A stretch of DNA of 64,000 nucleotides from Streptomyces rubiginosohelvolus. GTDB lineage: Bacteria > Actinomycetota > Actinomycetes > Streptomycetales > Streptomycetaceae. Both the position numbers and the translations under genes were made by a program. Shown piece after piece: positions 50,296 through 59,482 of the stretch; within the stretch, counting starts at the first letter, position 1; each line of letters begins with the position of its first letter. The notes under the pieces were generated by a model that did no database searches, was not told the DNA's origin, and saw nothing but the letters and a program-made list of their open reading frames with translations. The stretch lies in the NCBI RefSeq assembly GCF_014649875.1, contig NZ_BMTW01000019.1, forward strand, positions 1-64,000, given 5' to 3'.

Positions 50296-50955
50296 CAGCG
50301 AGCCGCCGGACCTCCGGTCGCAGCCGCCCGAGGGCGGCCATGTCCATCACGGGACGATAAACGTCCTGCAACTATTGCCATATTCTTGCGTTCGCGACGC
50401 GATGGTTTGCTGAAGAACCGTCGCCGGTGGATGTGGGTGAGGCCGCGGCAGCCCGGGCGCCCGTACGACGGGCCCGACACCACCGCGGCCCCCCGGCCAC
50501 CCGCTGCGATCGCCCCGGCGGCCGTGCTTCGGTGAGCGGTCCACGCACCCGTGTGGAGAGCGCTCCCAGCCGGCCGCCGAGGGGCGGAAATCCGCTCGTC
50601 ATGCCGCCCGCGCCGCGTCTGCGGGCGGTGCGGGCACCGTGAAGCGCCGCCCGCCGGATAGGGGCCCGCATGTCTCCGGCCCCGTGAACCCCCGGGGCGG
50701 CTCCCCGTGACCGCGTCAGAGGCACCTCCGCGCTCACCGCGAACTCACTCCTTGCCCGCCCCCGGCTTGCCCCGGAACCGCCGTCGATCCGACCGTTTCC
50801 GTCAGTCGGCGCAGCACCCTACCGGCAGAGGCTGTCAAAGAATTACGAAACCCGCGCGACATCTTGCGGACATTCGTCGGCGGTGGTTGAGTGTGGGTCG
50901 CCGCACAGCTCGGGGCTGTCGGCTTCCCGCACTCCTGCCCTAAAGGGGTCCACCG
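50296..50955. other. 660-base intergenic region upstream of the sugar ABC operon
   Basis: I see no convincing gene here; the frames at 50427-50642 (+) and 50372-50737 (-) lack family resemblance. The region has an AT-rich patch at 50353-50415, containing GCAA-CTA-TTGC (50368-50378), a CebR/LacI-type box at 50555-50568, and another AT-rich patch at 50835-50885 that could hold the operon promoter. Confidence 0.5.
50555..50568. promoter_or_regulatory. CebR-like (LacI-family) box
   Basis: GGAGAGCGCTCCCA matches the CebR consensus TGGGAGCGCTCCCA at 12 of 14 positions, with the right half perfect. It is about 390 bases upstream of the binding-protein gene, farther than usual, so its relevance is uncertain. 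No LacI gene is adjacent. Confidence 0.45.
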
Positions 50956-52308
50956 ATGAGAAGTTCTGTTCTTCGTCGTACCTGCACCGCCGCCATCGCC
51001 ACCGCACTGGCCGTCACCGGCCTGGCCGCCTGCAACTCCGAGGGCGACAGCGCGGCGGACGGCAAGACGCGCATCACGGTCAACTGCTGGCCCCAGCCGA
51101 GTGCGAAGATCGACCACAAGCGGTTCGACGAGGACGTCAAGACGTTCGAGAAGCAGAACCCCGACATCGACGTCGTCGCGCACGACGCCTTCCCGTGCCA
51201 GGACCCCAAGACCTTCGACGCGAAGCTCGCCGGTGGTCAGATGGAAGACGTCTTCTACACGTACTTCACCGACACCGAGCGCGTCGTCTCCATCAACCAG
51301 GCCGCCGACATCACCGAGTACGTCAAGGACCTCAAGGCGTACAAGGACATAGCCCAGCCCCTGCGCGACGCCTACACCGTCGACGGCAAGATCTACGGCA
51401 TCCCGCGCACCAACTACTCCATGGGCCTGCTCTACAGCAAGCCGCTCTTCACCAAGGCCGGGCTCGACCCCAGCAAGCCGCCCACCACCTGGGCAGAGGT
51501 CCAGACCGCGGCCAAGAAGATCGCCGCGCTCGGCGACGGGACCGTGGGCTTCGCCGAGTACAGCGCGCAGAACCAGGGCGGCTGGCACTTCACCGCCTCG
51601 ATCTACTCCCAGGGCGGCGCGGTCGTCAGCGAGGACGGCAAGAAGGCCACGGTCGACACCCCCGAGGGCAAGGCCGTCCTGCAGAATCTCAAGGACATGC
51701 GCTGGCGCGACAACTCCATGGGCGCCAAGCAGCTCCTCATCATCAACGACACCCTCCAGATGATGGGCTCCGGCAAGCTCGGCATGTACCTGGCCGCCCC
51801 CGACAACGTCCCGCGCATCGTGAAGGAGGCCGGCGGCACGTACGAGGACCTCGCCTTCGCCCCGATGCCCGGCGGCAAGGGCACCCTCATGGGCGGCGAC
51901 GGCTACATGTTCAACAAGAAGGCCACCCCCGAGCAGATCAAGGCCGGCCTCAAGTGGCTGGAGTGGACCTTCCTCACCCCCGGCCAGGGCTACATGAACA
52001 ACTACGCCCGCGCCGCCTCGGACAAGTCCCCGGTCGGCCTGCCCGAGCCGCGGCTGTTCACCGGCGCCACCGACGCCAAGGACCAGGAGCTGAAGAAGGC
52101 GTCCGCCAACGTGCCGGTCGAGAACTACCAGGCCTTCATCGACGGCGGCCAGCAGCTCGACATGAAGCTGGAGCCCAAGCACGGCCAGCAGATCTACGCG
52201 GTCCTCGACGGCGCCGTCTCGGCCGTCCTGACGAAGAAGGACGCGGACATCGACGCCCTGCTCAAGGACGCCCAGTCCAAGATCGACGGAATCCTGGCCC
52301 GAGGCTGA
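50956..52308 (+). CDS. Sugar ABC transporter binding lipoprotein
   Basis: This 450-residue protein begins with a lipoprotein signal ending LAAC (cysteine at residue 26). Its body has the type I sugar-binding fold: DVVAHDAFPCQDPKTFDAKLAGGQ, GKIYGIPRTNYSMGLLYSKPLF, and TWAEVQTAAKKI. AAAGGGG precedes ATG 50956. It heads the operon with two permeases and a GH13 enzyme. In Streptomyces the ATPase for such importers is the shared MsiK, which explains the absence of an ATPase gene. The substrate is probably an alpha-glucoside or oligosaccharide. Confidence 0.9.
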   Translation: MRSSVLRRTCTAAIATALAVTGLAACNSEGDSAADGKTRITVNCWPQPSAKIDHKRFDEDVKTFEKQNPDIDVVAHDAFPCQDPKTFDAKLAGGQMEDVFYTYFTDTERVVSINQAADITEYVKDLKAYKDIAQPLRDAYTVDGKIYGIPRTNYSMGLLYSKPLFTKAGLDPSKPPTTWAEVQTAAKKIAALGDGTVGFAEYSAQNQGGWHFTASIYSQGGAVVSEDGKKATVDTPEGKAVLQNLKDMRWRDNSMGAKQLLIINDTLQMMGSGKLGMYLAAPDNVPRIVKEAGGTYEDLAFAPMPGGKGTLMGGDGYMFNKKATPEQIKAGLKWLEWTFLTPGQGYMNNYARAASDKSPVGLPEPRLFTGATDAKDQELKKASANVPVENYQAFIDGGQQLDMKLEPKHGQQIYAVLDGAVSAVLTKKDADIDALLKDAQSKIDGILARG

Positions 52309-52313
52309 ACGCC

Positions 52314-53282
52314 ATGAAGACCACCTCCCTCCCCGCAGCGCCCGCGAGAGGGCGGTCCGCCGGTGCGACGCCTCCCCCAGGGGACGCGCGCCCGGCGGGC
52401 CGCGGGCCCCGGCCACCGCTGCGCAGGAAGATCGCCGACCAGGCCACCGCGTACGGGTTCCTGATCGGCGGGCTGCTCTGCTTCATCCTGTTCTCGTGGT
52501 ACCCGGCGGTCCGGTCGGTGATCATCGCGTTCCAGAAGTACACCCCCGGCTCCGACCCCGAGTGGGTCGGCACCGCGAACTTCACCCGGGTCTTCCAGGA
52601 CCCGGAGTTCACGGCCGCCTGGCGCAACACGCTCACCTTCACCGTGCTCGCCCTGGTCATCGGGTTCGCCATTCCCTTCGTCATGGCGCTCGTCCTCAAC
52701 GAACTCCGGCACGCCAAGGCGTTCTTCCGGGTCGTCGTCTACCTTCCCGTGATGATCCCGCCGGTCGTCAGCGCCCTGCTGTGGAAGTGGTTCTACGATC
52801 CGGGCGCCGGCCTGGCCAACGAGGTGCTCGGCTTCCTCCACCTGCCGACGTCGAACTGGACCAACGGCGCCGACACCGCGCTCGTCTCGCTGGTCATCGT
52901 CGCCACCTGGGCCAACATGGGCGGCACCGTCCTCATCTACCTCGCCGCCCTCCAGGGCATACCCGGCGAGCTGTACGAGGCGGCCGAGCTCGACGGCGCG
53001 TCCGTCTGGCAGCGCGTCCGGCACGTCACGATCCCGCAGACCCGCTTCATCATCCTGATGCTGATGCTCCTTCAGGTCATCGCGACGATGCAGGTGTTCA
53101 CCGAACCCTTCGTCATCACCGGCGGCGGCCCGGAGAACTCCACCGTCACCGTGCTCTACCTCATCTACAAGTACGCCTTCCTCTACAACGACTTCGGCGG
53201 CGCGTCCGCCCTCACCGTGATGCTCCTCCTGGTGCTCAGCGCGTTCTCCGCCCTGTATCTGCGACTCACCCGCACCGACTGA
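52314..53282 (+). CDS. Sugar ABC transporter permease (MalF type)
   Basis: This 322-residue membrane protein has six hydrophobic segments and the EAA loop IPGELYEAAELDGASVWQRV, the ATPase docking site. ATG 52314 follows the binding-protein stop by 5 bases. A proline/arginine-rich N-terminus of about 35 residues precedes the first segment. With the next gene it forms the heterodimeric channel. Confidence 0.9.
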   Translation: MKTTSLPAAPARGRSAGATPPPGDARPAGRGPRPPLRRKIADQATAYGFLIGGLLCFILFSWYPAVRSVIIAFQKYTPGSDPEWVGTANFTRVFQDPEFTAAWRNTLTFTVLALVIGFAIPFVMALVLNELRHAKAFFRVVVYLPVMIPPVVSALLWKWFYDPGAGLANEVLGFLHLPTSNWTNGADTALVSLVIVATWANMGGTVLIYLAALQGIPGELYEAAELDGASVWQRVRHVTIPQTRFIILMLMLLQVIATMQVFTEPFVITGGGPENSTVTVLYLIYKYAFLYNDFGGASALTVMLLLVLSAFSALYLRLTRTD

Positions 53283-53299
53283 GAGGAGCGTCGCCCGCC

Positions 53300-54253
53300 A
53301 TGACCCAGACAGCTCCGCCCCCGGTGGCCAAGCCGCCCGCCGTCCGCGCCAAGCGCTCCGGCGAGACCCCGGCCGCCCGCTCCGTACGCACCGTCATCTC
53401 CCCGCTGGCGCTCGCCGGACGCCGCGGCAAGGTCACGTACTGGTCGGTGTTCACCCTCGTCGTCCTGCTCTTCGCGTTCGCGTTCCTCTTCCCCGTCTAC
53501 TGGATGGTCACGGGCGCGATGAAACCGCCCGAGGAAGTCGTGCGCACCCCGCCCACCCTCGTCCCCGAGCAGTGGCGGGTGAGCGGCTACACCGACGCCT
53601 GGGATCTGATGCGGCTGCCGACCCACCTGTGGAACACGGTCGTCCAGGCGACCGGCGCCTGGGTGCTGCAGATCGTCTTCTGCACCGCCGCCGCCTACGC
53701 CCTGTCCAAGCTCAAGCCGGCCTTCGGCAACGTGATCCTCGGCGGCATCCTCGCCACCCTCATGGTGCCGGTGCAGGCCCTCGTCGTACCGAAGTACCTC
53801 ACCATCGCCGACATGCCGCTGATCCACGTCAACCTGCTGAACGACCCGCTGGCCATCTGGCTGCCGGCCGTCGCGAACGCCTTCAACCTCTATCTGCTCA
53901 AACGGTTCTTCGACCAGATCCCGCGCGACGTCCTGGAAGCCGCCGAGATCGACGGGGCCGGCAAGCTGCGCACCCTCTGGTCCATCGTCCTGCCCCTGTC
54001 GAGGCCGGTGCTCGGCGTCGTGTCGATCTTCGCGCTGGTCGCCGTGTGGCAGGACTTCCTCTGGCCGCTGATGGTCTTCTCCGACACCGAGAAGCAGCCG
54101 ATCAGCGTCGCCCTCGTGCAGCTCTCGCAGAACGTCCCGCTGACCGTGCTGATCGGGGCCATGGTCATCGCGAGCATCCCGATGGTCCTGATGTTCCTGG
54201 TCTTCCAGCGGCACATCATCGCCGGAATCAGCGCGGGCAGCACCAAGGGCTGA
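53300..54253 (+). CDS. Sugar ABC transporter permease (MalG type)
   Basis: This 317-residue membrane protein has six segments and the EAA loop IPRDVLEAAEIDGAGKLRTL. The fragment PVYWMVTGAMKPPEEV is typical of MalG-type permeases. GAGAGGAGC precedes ATG 53300. It follows MalF-type permease by 17 bases and precedes the GH13 gene. Confidence 0.9.
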   Translation: MTQTAPPPVAKPPAVRAKRSGETPAARSVRTVISPLALAGRRGKVTYWSVFTLVVLLFAFAFLFPVYWMVTGAMKPPEEVVRTPPTLVPEQWRVSGYTDAWDLMRLPTHLWNTVVQATGAWVLQIVFCTAAAYALSKLKPAFGNVILGGILATLMVPVQALVVPKYLTIADMPLIHVNLLNDPLAIWLPAVANAFNLYLLKRFFDQIPRDVLEAAEIDGAGKLRTLWSIVLPLSRPVLGVVSIFALVAVWQDFLWPLMVFSDTEKQPISVALVQLSQNVPLTVLIGAMVIASIPMVLMFLVFQRHIIAGISAGSTKG

Positions 54254-54420
54254 CCCACGCCACCCCGGTGGCGCAACCCCCCAGGACCCGCCGCCGTCCC
54301 CGGCCTTCCCGCCCCGCTCCGGGGCGGCGGCGTCAGATCCGCCAGCTCCCTCGCTCCTCCCTGTCGCGCGTACCGGCCCACCCCGTCGGCGACCGCGCCC
54401 GCCCGAAAGGAACCCGCCTT

Positions 54421-56022
54421 ATGGAAGGCAGCCAGCTCGCCGCCGACGACTGGTGGCGCTCGGCCGTCATTTACCAGGTCTACGTCCGCAGCTTCGCCGA
54501 CGGCGACGGCGACGGCACCGGCGATCTGGCGGGCGTACGGTCCCGGCTGCTCTACCTGGCCGAACTCGGCGTCGACGCTCTCTGGTTCACCCCCTGGTAC
54601 CTGTCGCCGATGGCGGACGGCGGATACGACGTCGCCGACTACCGGGCCATCGACCCCGCCTTCGGCAACCTCGCCGAGGCCGAGAAGCTCATCGCCGAAG
54701 CCCGCGAGGCCGGCATCCGCACCATCATCGACATCGTCCCCAACCACGTCTCCGACCAGCACGTCTGGTTCAAGGCGGCACTCGCCGCGGGCCCCGGCAG
54801 CCCGGAGCGTGAACTCTTCCACTTCCGCCCCGGCCGCGGCGCACACGGCGAACTGCCCCCCAACGACTGGGAGAGCGAGTTCGGCGGGGTGCCCTGGACC
54901 CGTGTCGAGGACGGCGAGTGGTACCTCCACCTGTTCGCCACCGAGCAGCCCGACCTCAACTGGGCGCACCCCGCCGTACGCCAGGAACACGAGGACGTCC
55001 TGCGCTTCTGGTTCGAGAGAGGCGTCGCGGGGGTGCGCATCGACTCCGCCGCCCTCGTGGCCAAGGACCCGGCCCTCCCCGACCTCGAAGGACACCAGGG
55101 GCCCCACCCGTACGTCGACCGCGACGAGCTGCACGACATCTACCGGCTCTGGCGGGCCATCGCCGACGAGTTCGGCGGCATCTTCGTCGGCGAGGTCTGG
55201 CTGCCCGACGCGGAGCGCTTCGCCCGCTACCTCCGCCCCGACGAACTGCACACCGCCTTCAACTTCACCTTCCTCAGCTGCCCCTGGGACAGCGGGCTGC
55301 TGCGCCGCGCCATCGACGACACCCTCGCCGAACACGCCCCGGTCGGCGCCCCCGCCACCTGGGTCCTCTGCAACCACGACATCACCCGCACCGTCACCCG
55401 CTACGGTCGCGAGGACACCGGATTCGCCTTCACGGCCAAGGCGTTCGGCGTCCCCAGCGACCTGGAGCTCGGCACCCGCCGCGCCCGCGCCGCCGCCCTC
55501 CTCTCGCTCGCCCTGCCCGGCTCGGTCTACCTCTACCAGGGCGAGGAACTGGGCCTGCCCGAGGCCGACGTACCGCTGGACCGCATCCAGGACCCCATGT
55601 ACTTCCGCTCCCAGGGGCGGGCCCCCGGCCGCGACGGCTGCCGCACCCCGCTGCCCTGGGCGACCGGGGAACCCTTCGCGGGCTTCGGCTCCACCGTGGA
55701 ACCCTGGCTTCCGCTGCCCGCCGACTGGCCGTCCCGCGCGGCCGACCTCCAGGAGCGGGACCCCGGCTCCATGCTGGCCCTCTACCGCGAGGCCCTGCGG
55801 CAACGGCGCTCCCTGCCCGCCCTGCACACCGAACCGCTGCGCTGGCTGAGCGAGGAGCCCGGCCTCCTCCTGTTCGCGCGGGGCGAGCACCTGATCTGTG
55901 CCGTCAACCTCGCCGAGCACCCCGCACAGCTCCCTGCCCACACCGGGATCCTGCTCAGCAGCGGCCCCCTGGACGCCGACGGCCTGCTGCCCCGGGACAC
56001 GGCGGTGTGGCTGGCCGTCTGA
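54421..56022 (+). CDS. GH13 alpha-glucosidase/amylase-family enzyme
   Basis: This 533-residue enzyme is a glycoside hydrolase of family 13. Conserved regions are DIVPNHV near 104, GVRIDSAAL with catalytic Asp208, FVGEVWLP with Glu258, and LCNHDITR with Asp320. The start WWRSAVIYQVYVRSFADGDGDGTGDLAG and the calcium/QIYPRSF-like N-terminus fit the oligo-1,6-glucosidase/alpha-glucosidase subfamily. No signal peptide, so it works inside the cell on imported sugars. GAAAGGAA precedes ATG 54421. It is the last gene of the sugar operon, 167 bases after the permease. Confidence 0.93.
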   Translation: MEGSQLAADDWWRSAVIYQVYVRSFADGDGDGTGDLAGVRSRLLYLAELGVDALWFTPWYLSPMADGGYDVADYRAIDPAFGNLAEAEKLIAEAREAGIRTIIDIVPNHVSDQHVWFKAALAAGPGSPERELFHFRPGRGAHGELPPNDWESEFGGVPWTRVEDGEWYLHLFATEQPDLNWAHPAVRQEHEDVLRFWFERGVAGVRIDSAALVAKDPALPDLEGHQGPHPYVDRDELHDIYRLWRAIADEFGGIFVGEVWLPDAERFARYLRPDELHTAFNFTFLSCPWDSGLLRRAIDDTLAEHAPVGAPATWVLCNHDITRTVTRYGREDTGFAFTAKAFGVPSDLELGTRRARAAALLSLALPGSVYLYQGEELGLPEADVPLDRIQDPMYFRSQGRAPGRDGCRTPLPWATGEPFAGFGSTVEPWLPLPADWPSRAADLQERDPGSMLALYREALRQRRSLPALHTEPLRWLSEEPGLLLFARGEHLICAVNLAEHPAQLPAHTGILLSSGPLDADGLLPRDTAVWLAV

Positions 56023-56065
56023 ACCGGGGCGCCCCGGCGCGCCCGATGCGAGGGCGATCGCCCCA

Positions 56066-56095
56066 GGGGGCCTGAGTATCCGCACTCAGGCCCCC
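56066..56095 (+). terminator. Strong hairpin terminator of the sugar operon
   Basis: GGGGGCCTGAGT (56066-56077) pairs perfectly with ACTCAGGCCCCC (56084-56095) around ATCCGC. It ends the ABC/GH13 operon 43 bases after the stop. Confidence 0.85.
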
Positions 56096-56207
56096 GGCCC
56101 CGCCCGCCACGACGATGAGGACGTGGCGGGCGAAGCTCGGAAGGGCGGGCCCCGCACCGCACCGCCGTCCACCGGGACGGCCGCGCCCGCCGGACCCAGG
56201 GAGAACT

Positions 56208-56873
56208 GTGCTCAGCCGCATCGCCGCCGCCGTCGTCCCCTCGCTCGGACGCCTCACCGTCACGTCCGACCACGCCACGGCCCCCGCCGCCGGCAGCATC
56301 ATCGTCGCCAACCACACCTCCCTGGCCGACCCGGGCATCGTCCTCGCCGCACTGCAGCGCCTCGGCGTCGAACCCGTCGTCATGGCCACCGCGGGCCTGT
56401 GGCGCATCCCGGTCCTCGGCCATCTCCTGGAGCAGGGCGGCCACGTGCCCGTGCACCGCAACACCCACCGGGCGGCGGACGCCCTCGACGCGGCCGCCGT
56501 CGCGCTCAGGGACGGCCGCCATCTGCTCATCTACGGCGAAGGGCGACTGCCCTGCCGCCTGGACGCGGCAGAGGCTCCGCCGGAGAGCTTCCGCAGCGGC
56601 CTCGCCCGCCTCGCGCACGCCTCCGGGGCCCCCGTCGTGCCGCTCGGCCAGGCGGGCGCCCGCCGGGTGACCTCGGGCCGGTGCGTCAAACAGATCTCCG
56701 GGATCCTCACCGCCCCGGCCCGCCGCCCCCGCCTCCACGTCCACATCGGCTCCCCGCTCCAGCTCCCGCCGGAGGTCGAGACGGCGACCGCCACGGCCCG
56801 TGCGGCCGTCACCGCCGCCTGGCGCACCGCCGCGCACCACCTCGGCGAACCCGCGGCACTCACCGGACGCTGA
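56208..56873 (+). CDS. Lysophospholipid acyltransferase-like protein (PlsC family)
   Basis: This 221-residue protein carries the HX4D acyltransferase motif NHTSLAD (His36, Asp41). Further PlsC elements are YGEGRLPCR, the counterpart of the EGTR motif, and PVVPLGQAGARR. It would acylate lysophosphatidate or a similar acceptor at the membrane. GGGAGAA precedes GTG 56208. It is short, so it lacks extra domains. Confidence 0.87.
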   Translation: MLSRIAAAVVPSLGRLTVTSDHATAPAAGSIIVANHTSLADPGIVLAALQRLGVEPVVMATAGLWRIPVLGHLLEQGGHVPVHRNTHRAADALDAAAVALRDGRHLLIYGEGRLPCRLDAAEAPPESFRSGLARLAHASGAPVVPLGQAGARRVTSGRCVKQISGILTAPARRPRLHVHIGSPLQLPPEVETATATARAAVTAAWRTAAHHLGEPAALTGR

Positions 56874-56921
56874 AAGCGCCGCCCGACAGGGCCCGACGTG
56901 CTGCGGGTTCAGGGCGGCGGG

Positions 56922-57506
56922 CTACTTCGCGTCCCGGGCCACCTGCTCCAGGCGCTGCCGGTAGCCCTCCCACCACGCGCGGTCGCCCGGCGGCATGTTG
57001 TCGTTGCCGGACCGCAGCCCGACCGACCCGTCGACGAGCTCCCGCACGACGTCTGCGTGCCCGGCATGCCGCTGGAGGTCGGAGATCACATGGACCAGGA
57101 TCTGGTGCAGCGTCACGCGGCTCCGCTCGTCGGGCCACCACGCCACCCGGCCGACCGCGTCGAGCGGCAGCTCGGCGATCGTCGCGTCCGCGTGCTCCGT
57201 CACCCGGCGGTGCAGCGCGAGGATGTCCTCACGGGATTCGTCGGCGGTCGCCCACATGTCCTGGTTCACCTCGGCGTCGTCCTCGAAGGCGGGCACCACC
57301 TCGCCGAACGGCCTCCCGAACGTGTCGCCGAAGTAGCCCAGCTCCACCCCGGCGGCATGCTTGACCAGTCCGAGGAGATTCGTGCCCGTCGGCGTCAGAG
57401 GACGGCGGACGTCGTACTCCGACAGCCCTTCCAGCTTCCACAACAGGGCATCGCGAGCGGACTGGAGATAGCGCTGGAGGTCGGCCTTCGGCTGCGAAAG
57501 GGTCAT
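56922..57506 (-). CDS. DinB-superfamily (DUF664) protein
   Basis: This 194-residue protein has the DinB helical bundle and metal-binding histidines in LVKHAAGVELGYFGDTFGR, QILVHVISDLQ and RHAGHADVVREL. It is the third DinB-family gene of the window. Actinobacterial members are mycothiol-dependent. It converges with PlsC. Confidence 0.88.
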   Translation of the reverse strand: MTLSQPKADLQRYLQSARDALLWKLEGLSEYDVRRPLTPTGTNLLGLVKHAAGVELGYFGDTFGRPFGEVVPAFEDDAEVNQDMWATADESREDILALHRRVTEHADATIAELPLDAVGRVAWWPDERSRVTLHQILVHVISDLQRHAGHADVVRELVDGSVGLRSGNDNMPPGDRAWWEGYRQRLEQVARDAK

Positions 57507-57764
57507 GCGTGCAGTCTGTCACCGGGCACTGACAACCCACCTTGGCGCTGGCCGGGGCAGCGGCGCGCACCCCGCCCGTCCCGGGGCACCTCCCGGGTGG
57601 CGGCGGCGCCCGGGGCGGCGTAGGTATGGAGGCGTGCTGCTCCGAGGACGTACGACACCATGGAGCGTACCGGTCTGTGAACGGCCGGTGACCAGCAGGC
57701 CCACCCGGCCGGACCCCCGTCGGCGTCCGCCGGGTCACCACCGGGGGCGAGGAGACGGATCCCG

Positions 57765-58553
57765 ATGACCGAGGCAGAGCAGAGCACCCCGGTGCACGGG
57801 ATCCCGTGCTGGGTCAGCCTCATGACCCGGGACCTGCGGGCCGCCCAGGACTTCTACGGGACCGTTCTCGGGTGGACCTTCCGCTCCGGCACCCTCGGCG
57901 AGGGCTTCTCCGTCGCCCATGTCGACGCCCTGCCCGTCGCCGGCATCGGGCAGATCGCCCCCGGCCTGCCCACGGCCGTCTCCTGGACCCCGTACTTCGC
58001 CGTCCCGGACGTCGACACCGCCGCGTCCCGCGTCCGGGAACGGGGCGGCACCATCGCCGTCGGCCCGATCCGGATCGGCCCCGGACGGGGAGCCATGGCC
58101 GCCGACCGGGAAGGGGCCGCGTTCGGTTTCTGGGAGGGCCGGACCCCACCCTGGTCGTTCGGCCGCGACAGCGCGCCTGCCTCCCTCGAACTGCGCACGA
58201 GCCACGCCTTCGACTGCGCGATCTTCTACGCCGAGGTCTTCGGCTGGGCCTCCGAGGAACCCGGCGGCTGCGAGGTCGGCTACGCCTACCGGCAGGACAC
58301 GGTCGTCGTCCGGCAGGGCGGCCGCACCGTGGCCACCCTGCGCGGCGGCGGGGACGCGTCGTCCCCCGACCCCCTGCTGCGCCCGCGGTGGCACGTCCGC
58401 TTCCAGGTCGAGGACCTGGAAGCGGTCATCGATGCCGCCCGCGCGGCGGGCGGCACGGCCGGCCCGCCGGTGGACTCGCCCGCCGACGGAAGCGAAGCGG
58501 TCGTCAGGGACCCCGACGGCGCCGTCTTCACCGTCTGCGCCCACCCGGCGTGA
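57765..58553 (+). CDS. Double VOC (glyoxalase) domain protein
   Basis: This 262-residue protein contains two vicinal-oxygen-chelate units. The first begins CWVSLMTRDLRAAQDFYGTVLGW; the second begins SLELRTSHAFDCAIFYAEVFGW and ends DPDGAVFTVCAHPA. This architecture is typical of actinobacterial antibiotic/fosfomycin-like binding or dioxygenase relatives of unknown substrate. GAGGAGACGG precedes ATG 57765. Confidence 0.9.
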   Translation: MTEAEQSTPVHGIPCWVSLMTRDLRAAQDFYGTVLGWTFRSGTLGEGFSVAHVDALPVAGIGQIAPGLPTAVSWTPYFAVPDVDTAASRVRERGGTIAVGPIRIGPGRGAMAADREGAAFGFWEGRTPPWSFGRDSAPASLELRTSHAFDCAIFYAEVFGWASEEPGGCEVGYAYRQDTVVVRQGGRTVATLRGGGDASSPDPLLRPRWHVRFQVEDLEAVIDAARAAGGTAGPPVDSPADGSEAVVRDPDGAVFTVCAHPA

Positions 58554-58569
58554 CCGTCCCGTAAAGGCC

Positions 58570-59430
58570 TCAGCAGGTGCGGAACGCGTATCCGGGCCGC
58601 CCGGCCGGGACGACGTCGAGATCCCGGCGCACCACCGAGACCTTCGCTCCCACGGACGAGCAGGCCTCGGTGAAGTCACGGTCCGTGTACTCCACGACGA
58701 AGACCCTGTTGCCGTACGCGGAGGCGTAATCCGCGCATTCGTCGTAGCGGCCGCACTCCTCGGCGACGGCGAAGTCGAACCCGATCTTCTTCCGCTGCCC
58801 CAGCAGGTCCGTGGTGTTCTTCTGGCCGATCGCCAGACCCGCCGTGTGCGCACGGTCGGCCAGGAGCTTCGCGAACGCCGCGTTGTGCGCACGGGTCAGC
58901 AGACCGTCGGACCGCTCGTAGGAGTCGAGGTTGTCGGGCTCCACCGCCTGGAACCCGGACGTGGCGCAGCCGCTGATCCATCCGCCGACGATCTTCGCCA
59001 GCCGCGTGCGCTTGGCCGCGGTCGAGGTGTCGAGCAGCGCCTCGCCCCAGGCCTCGTCGTTCACCAGGTCGCCGTCGGCGTCGCGCAGCAGCAGATCGGG
59101 GTTCTTCTTCTCCCACCAGTCCAGGGCGTCGGGCTGCGTCTGGAAGGCGTTGACGTAACAGACGTTGTAGAGGCCCTTGGCGGGCTTGGCGCCGCGGTCC
59201 CGGGAGAGCGCCTTGACCCCGGTGGGCGGGGTGTACGCGCCGCCGATCTGGTAGTCGAAGGCCGCGTTCGCCGTGGGCGGTACGACCTTCGGCGCGGCCT
59301 TCGCCGGGGAGCCCGTGGCGGAGGCGTGGGACAGGAGCAGCCCCGCTCCCGTCGCCAGCGCGGCCCCTCCGGCCAGGGCGGCGAGGGTCCGCTTGCGGCG
59401 GAGCAGAGGACGGACGGCGTGCTGGGGCAT
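58570..59430 (-). CDS. Secreted GH114-type endo-alpha-1,4-polygalactosaminidase-like enzyme
   Basis: This 286-residue protein has a Tat/Sec-like N-terminus (RPLLRRKRTLAALAGGAALATGAG) and a GH114-type TIM-barrel domain with FDYQIGGAY, LYNVCYVNAFQTQPD, VEPDNLDSYERS and IGQKNTTDLL. The acidic residues in GFQAVEPDNLDS and FAVAEECG are candidate catalytic groups. GGGAG precedes ATG 59430. It would degrade galactosamine-containing polysaccharide at the cell surface or in biofilms. Confidence 0.9.
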   Translation of the reverse strand: MPQHAVRPLLRRKRTLAALAGGAALATGAGLLLSHASATGSPAKAAPKVVPPTANAAFDYQIGGAYTPPTGVKALSRDRGAKPAKGLYNVCYVNAFQTQPDALDWWEKKNPDLLLRDADGDLVNDEAWGEALLDTSTAAKRTRLAKIVGGWISGCATSGFQAVEPDNLDSYERSDGLLTRAHNAAFAKLLADRAHTAGLAIGQKNTTDLLGQRKKIGFDFAVAEECGRYDECADYASAYGNRVFVVEYTDRDFTEACSSVGAKVSVVRRDLDVVPAGRPGYAFRTC

Positions 59431-59482
59431 ACGGACTCCCGTGCGTGGGCTTCGAACCTTCCCCCGCATCATGGACGGCCGA

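Noticed and set aside
50427..50642. Small plus-strand frame in the 660-base gap
   Set aside because: It is Arg/Pro-rich, has no ribosome binding site and no family resemblance; likely chance.
50372..50737. Small minus-strand frame in the same gap
   Set aside because: It has low-complexity Arg/Gly/Ala content and no conserved motif; it overlaps candidate regulatory DNA.
56876..56918. Hairpin between PlsC and the DinB gene
   Set aside because: The stem is only seven base pairs with a loop of about 27 bases, so a terminator is not convincing.
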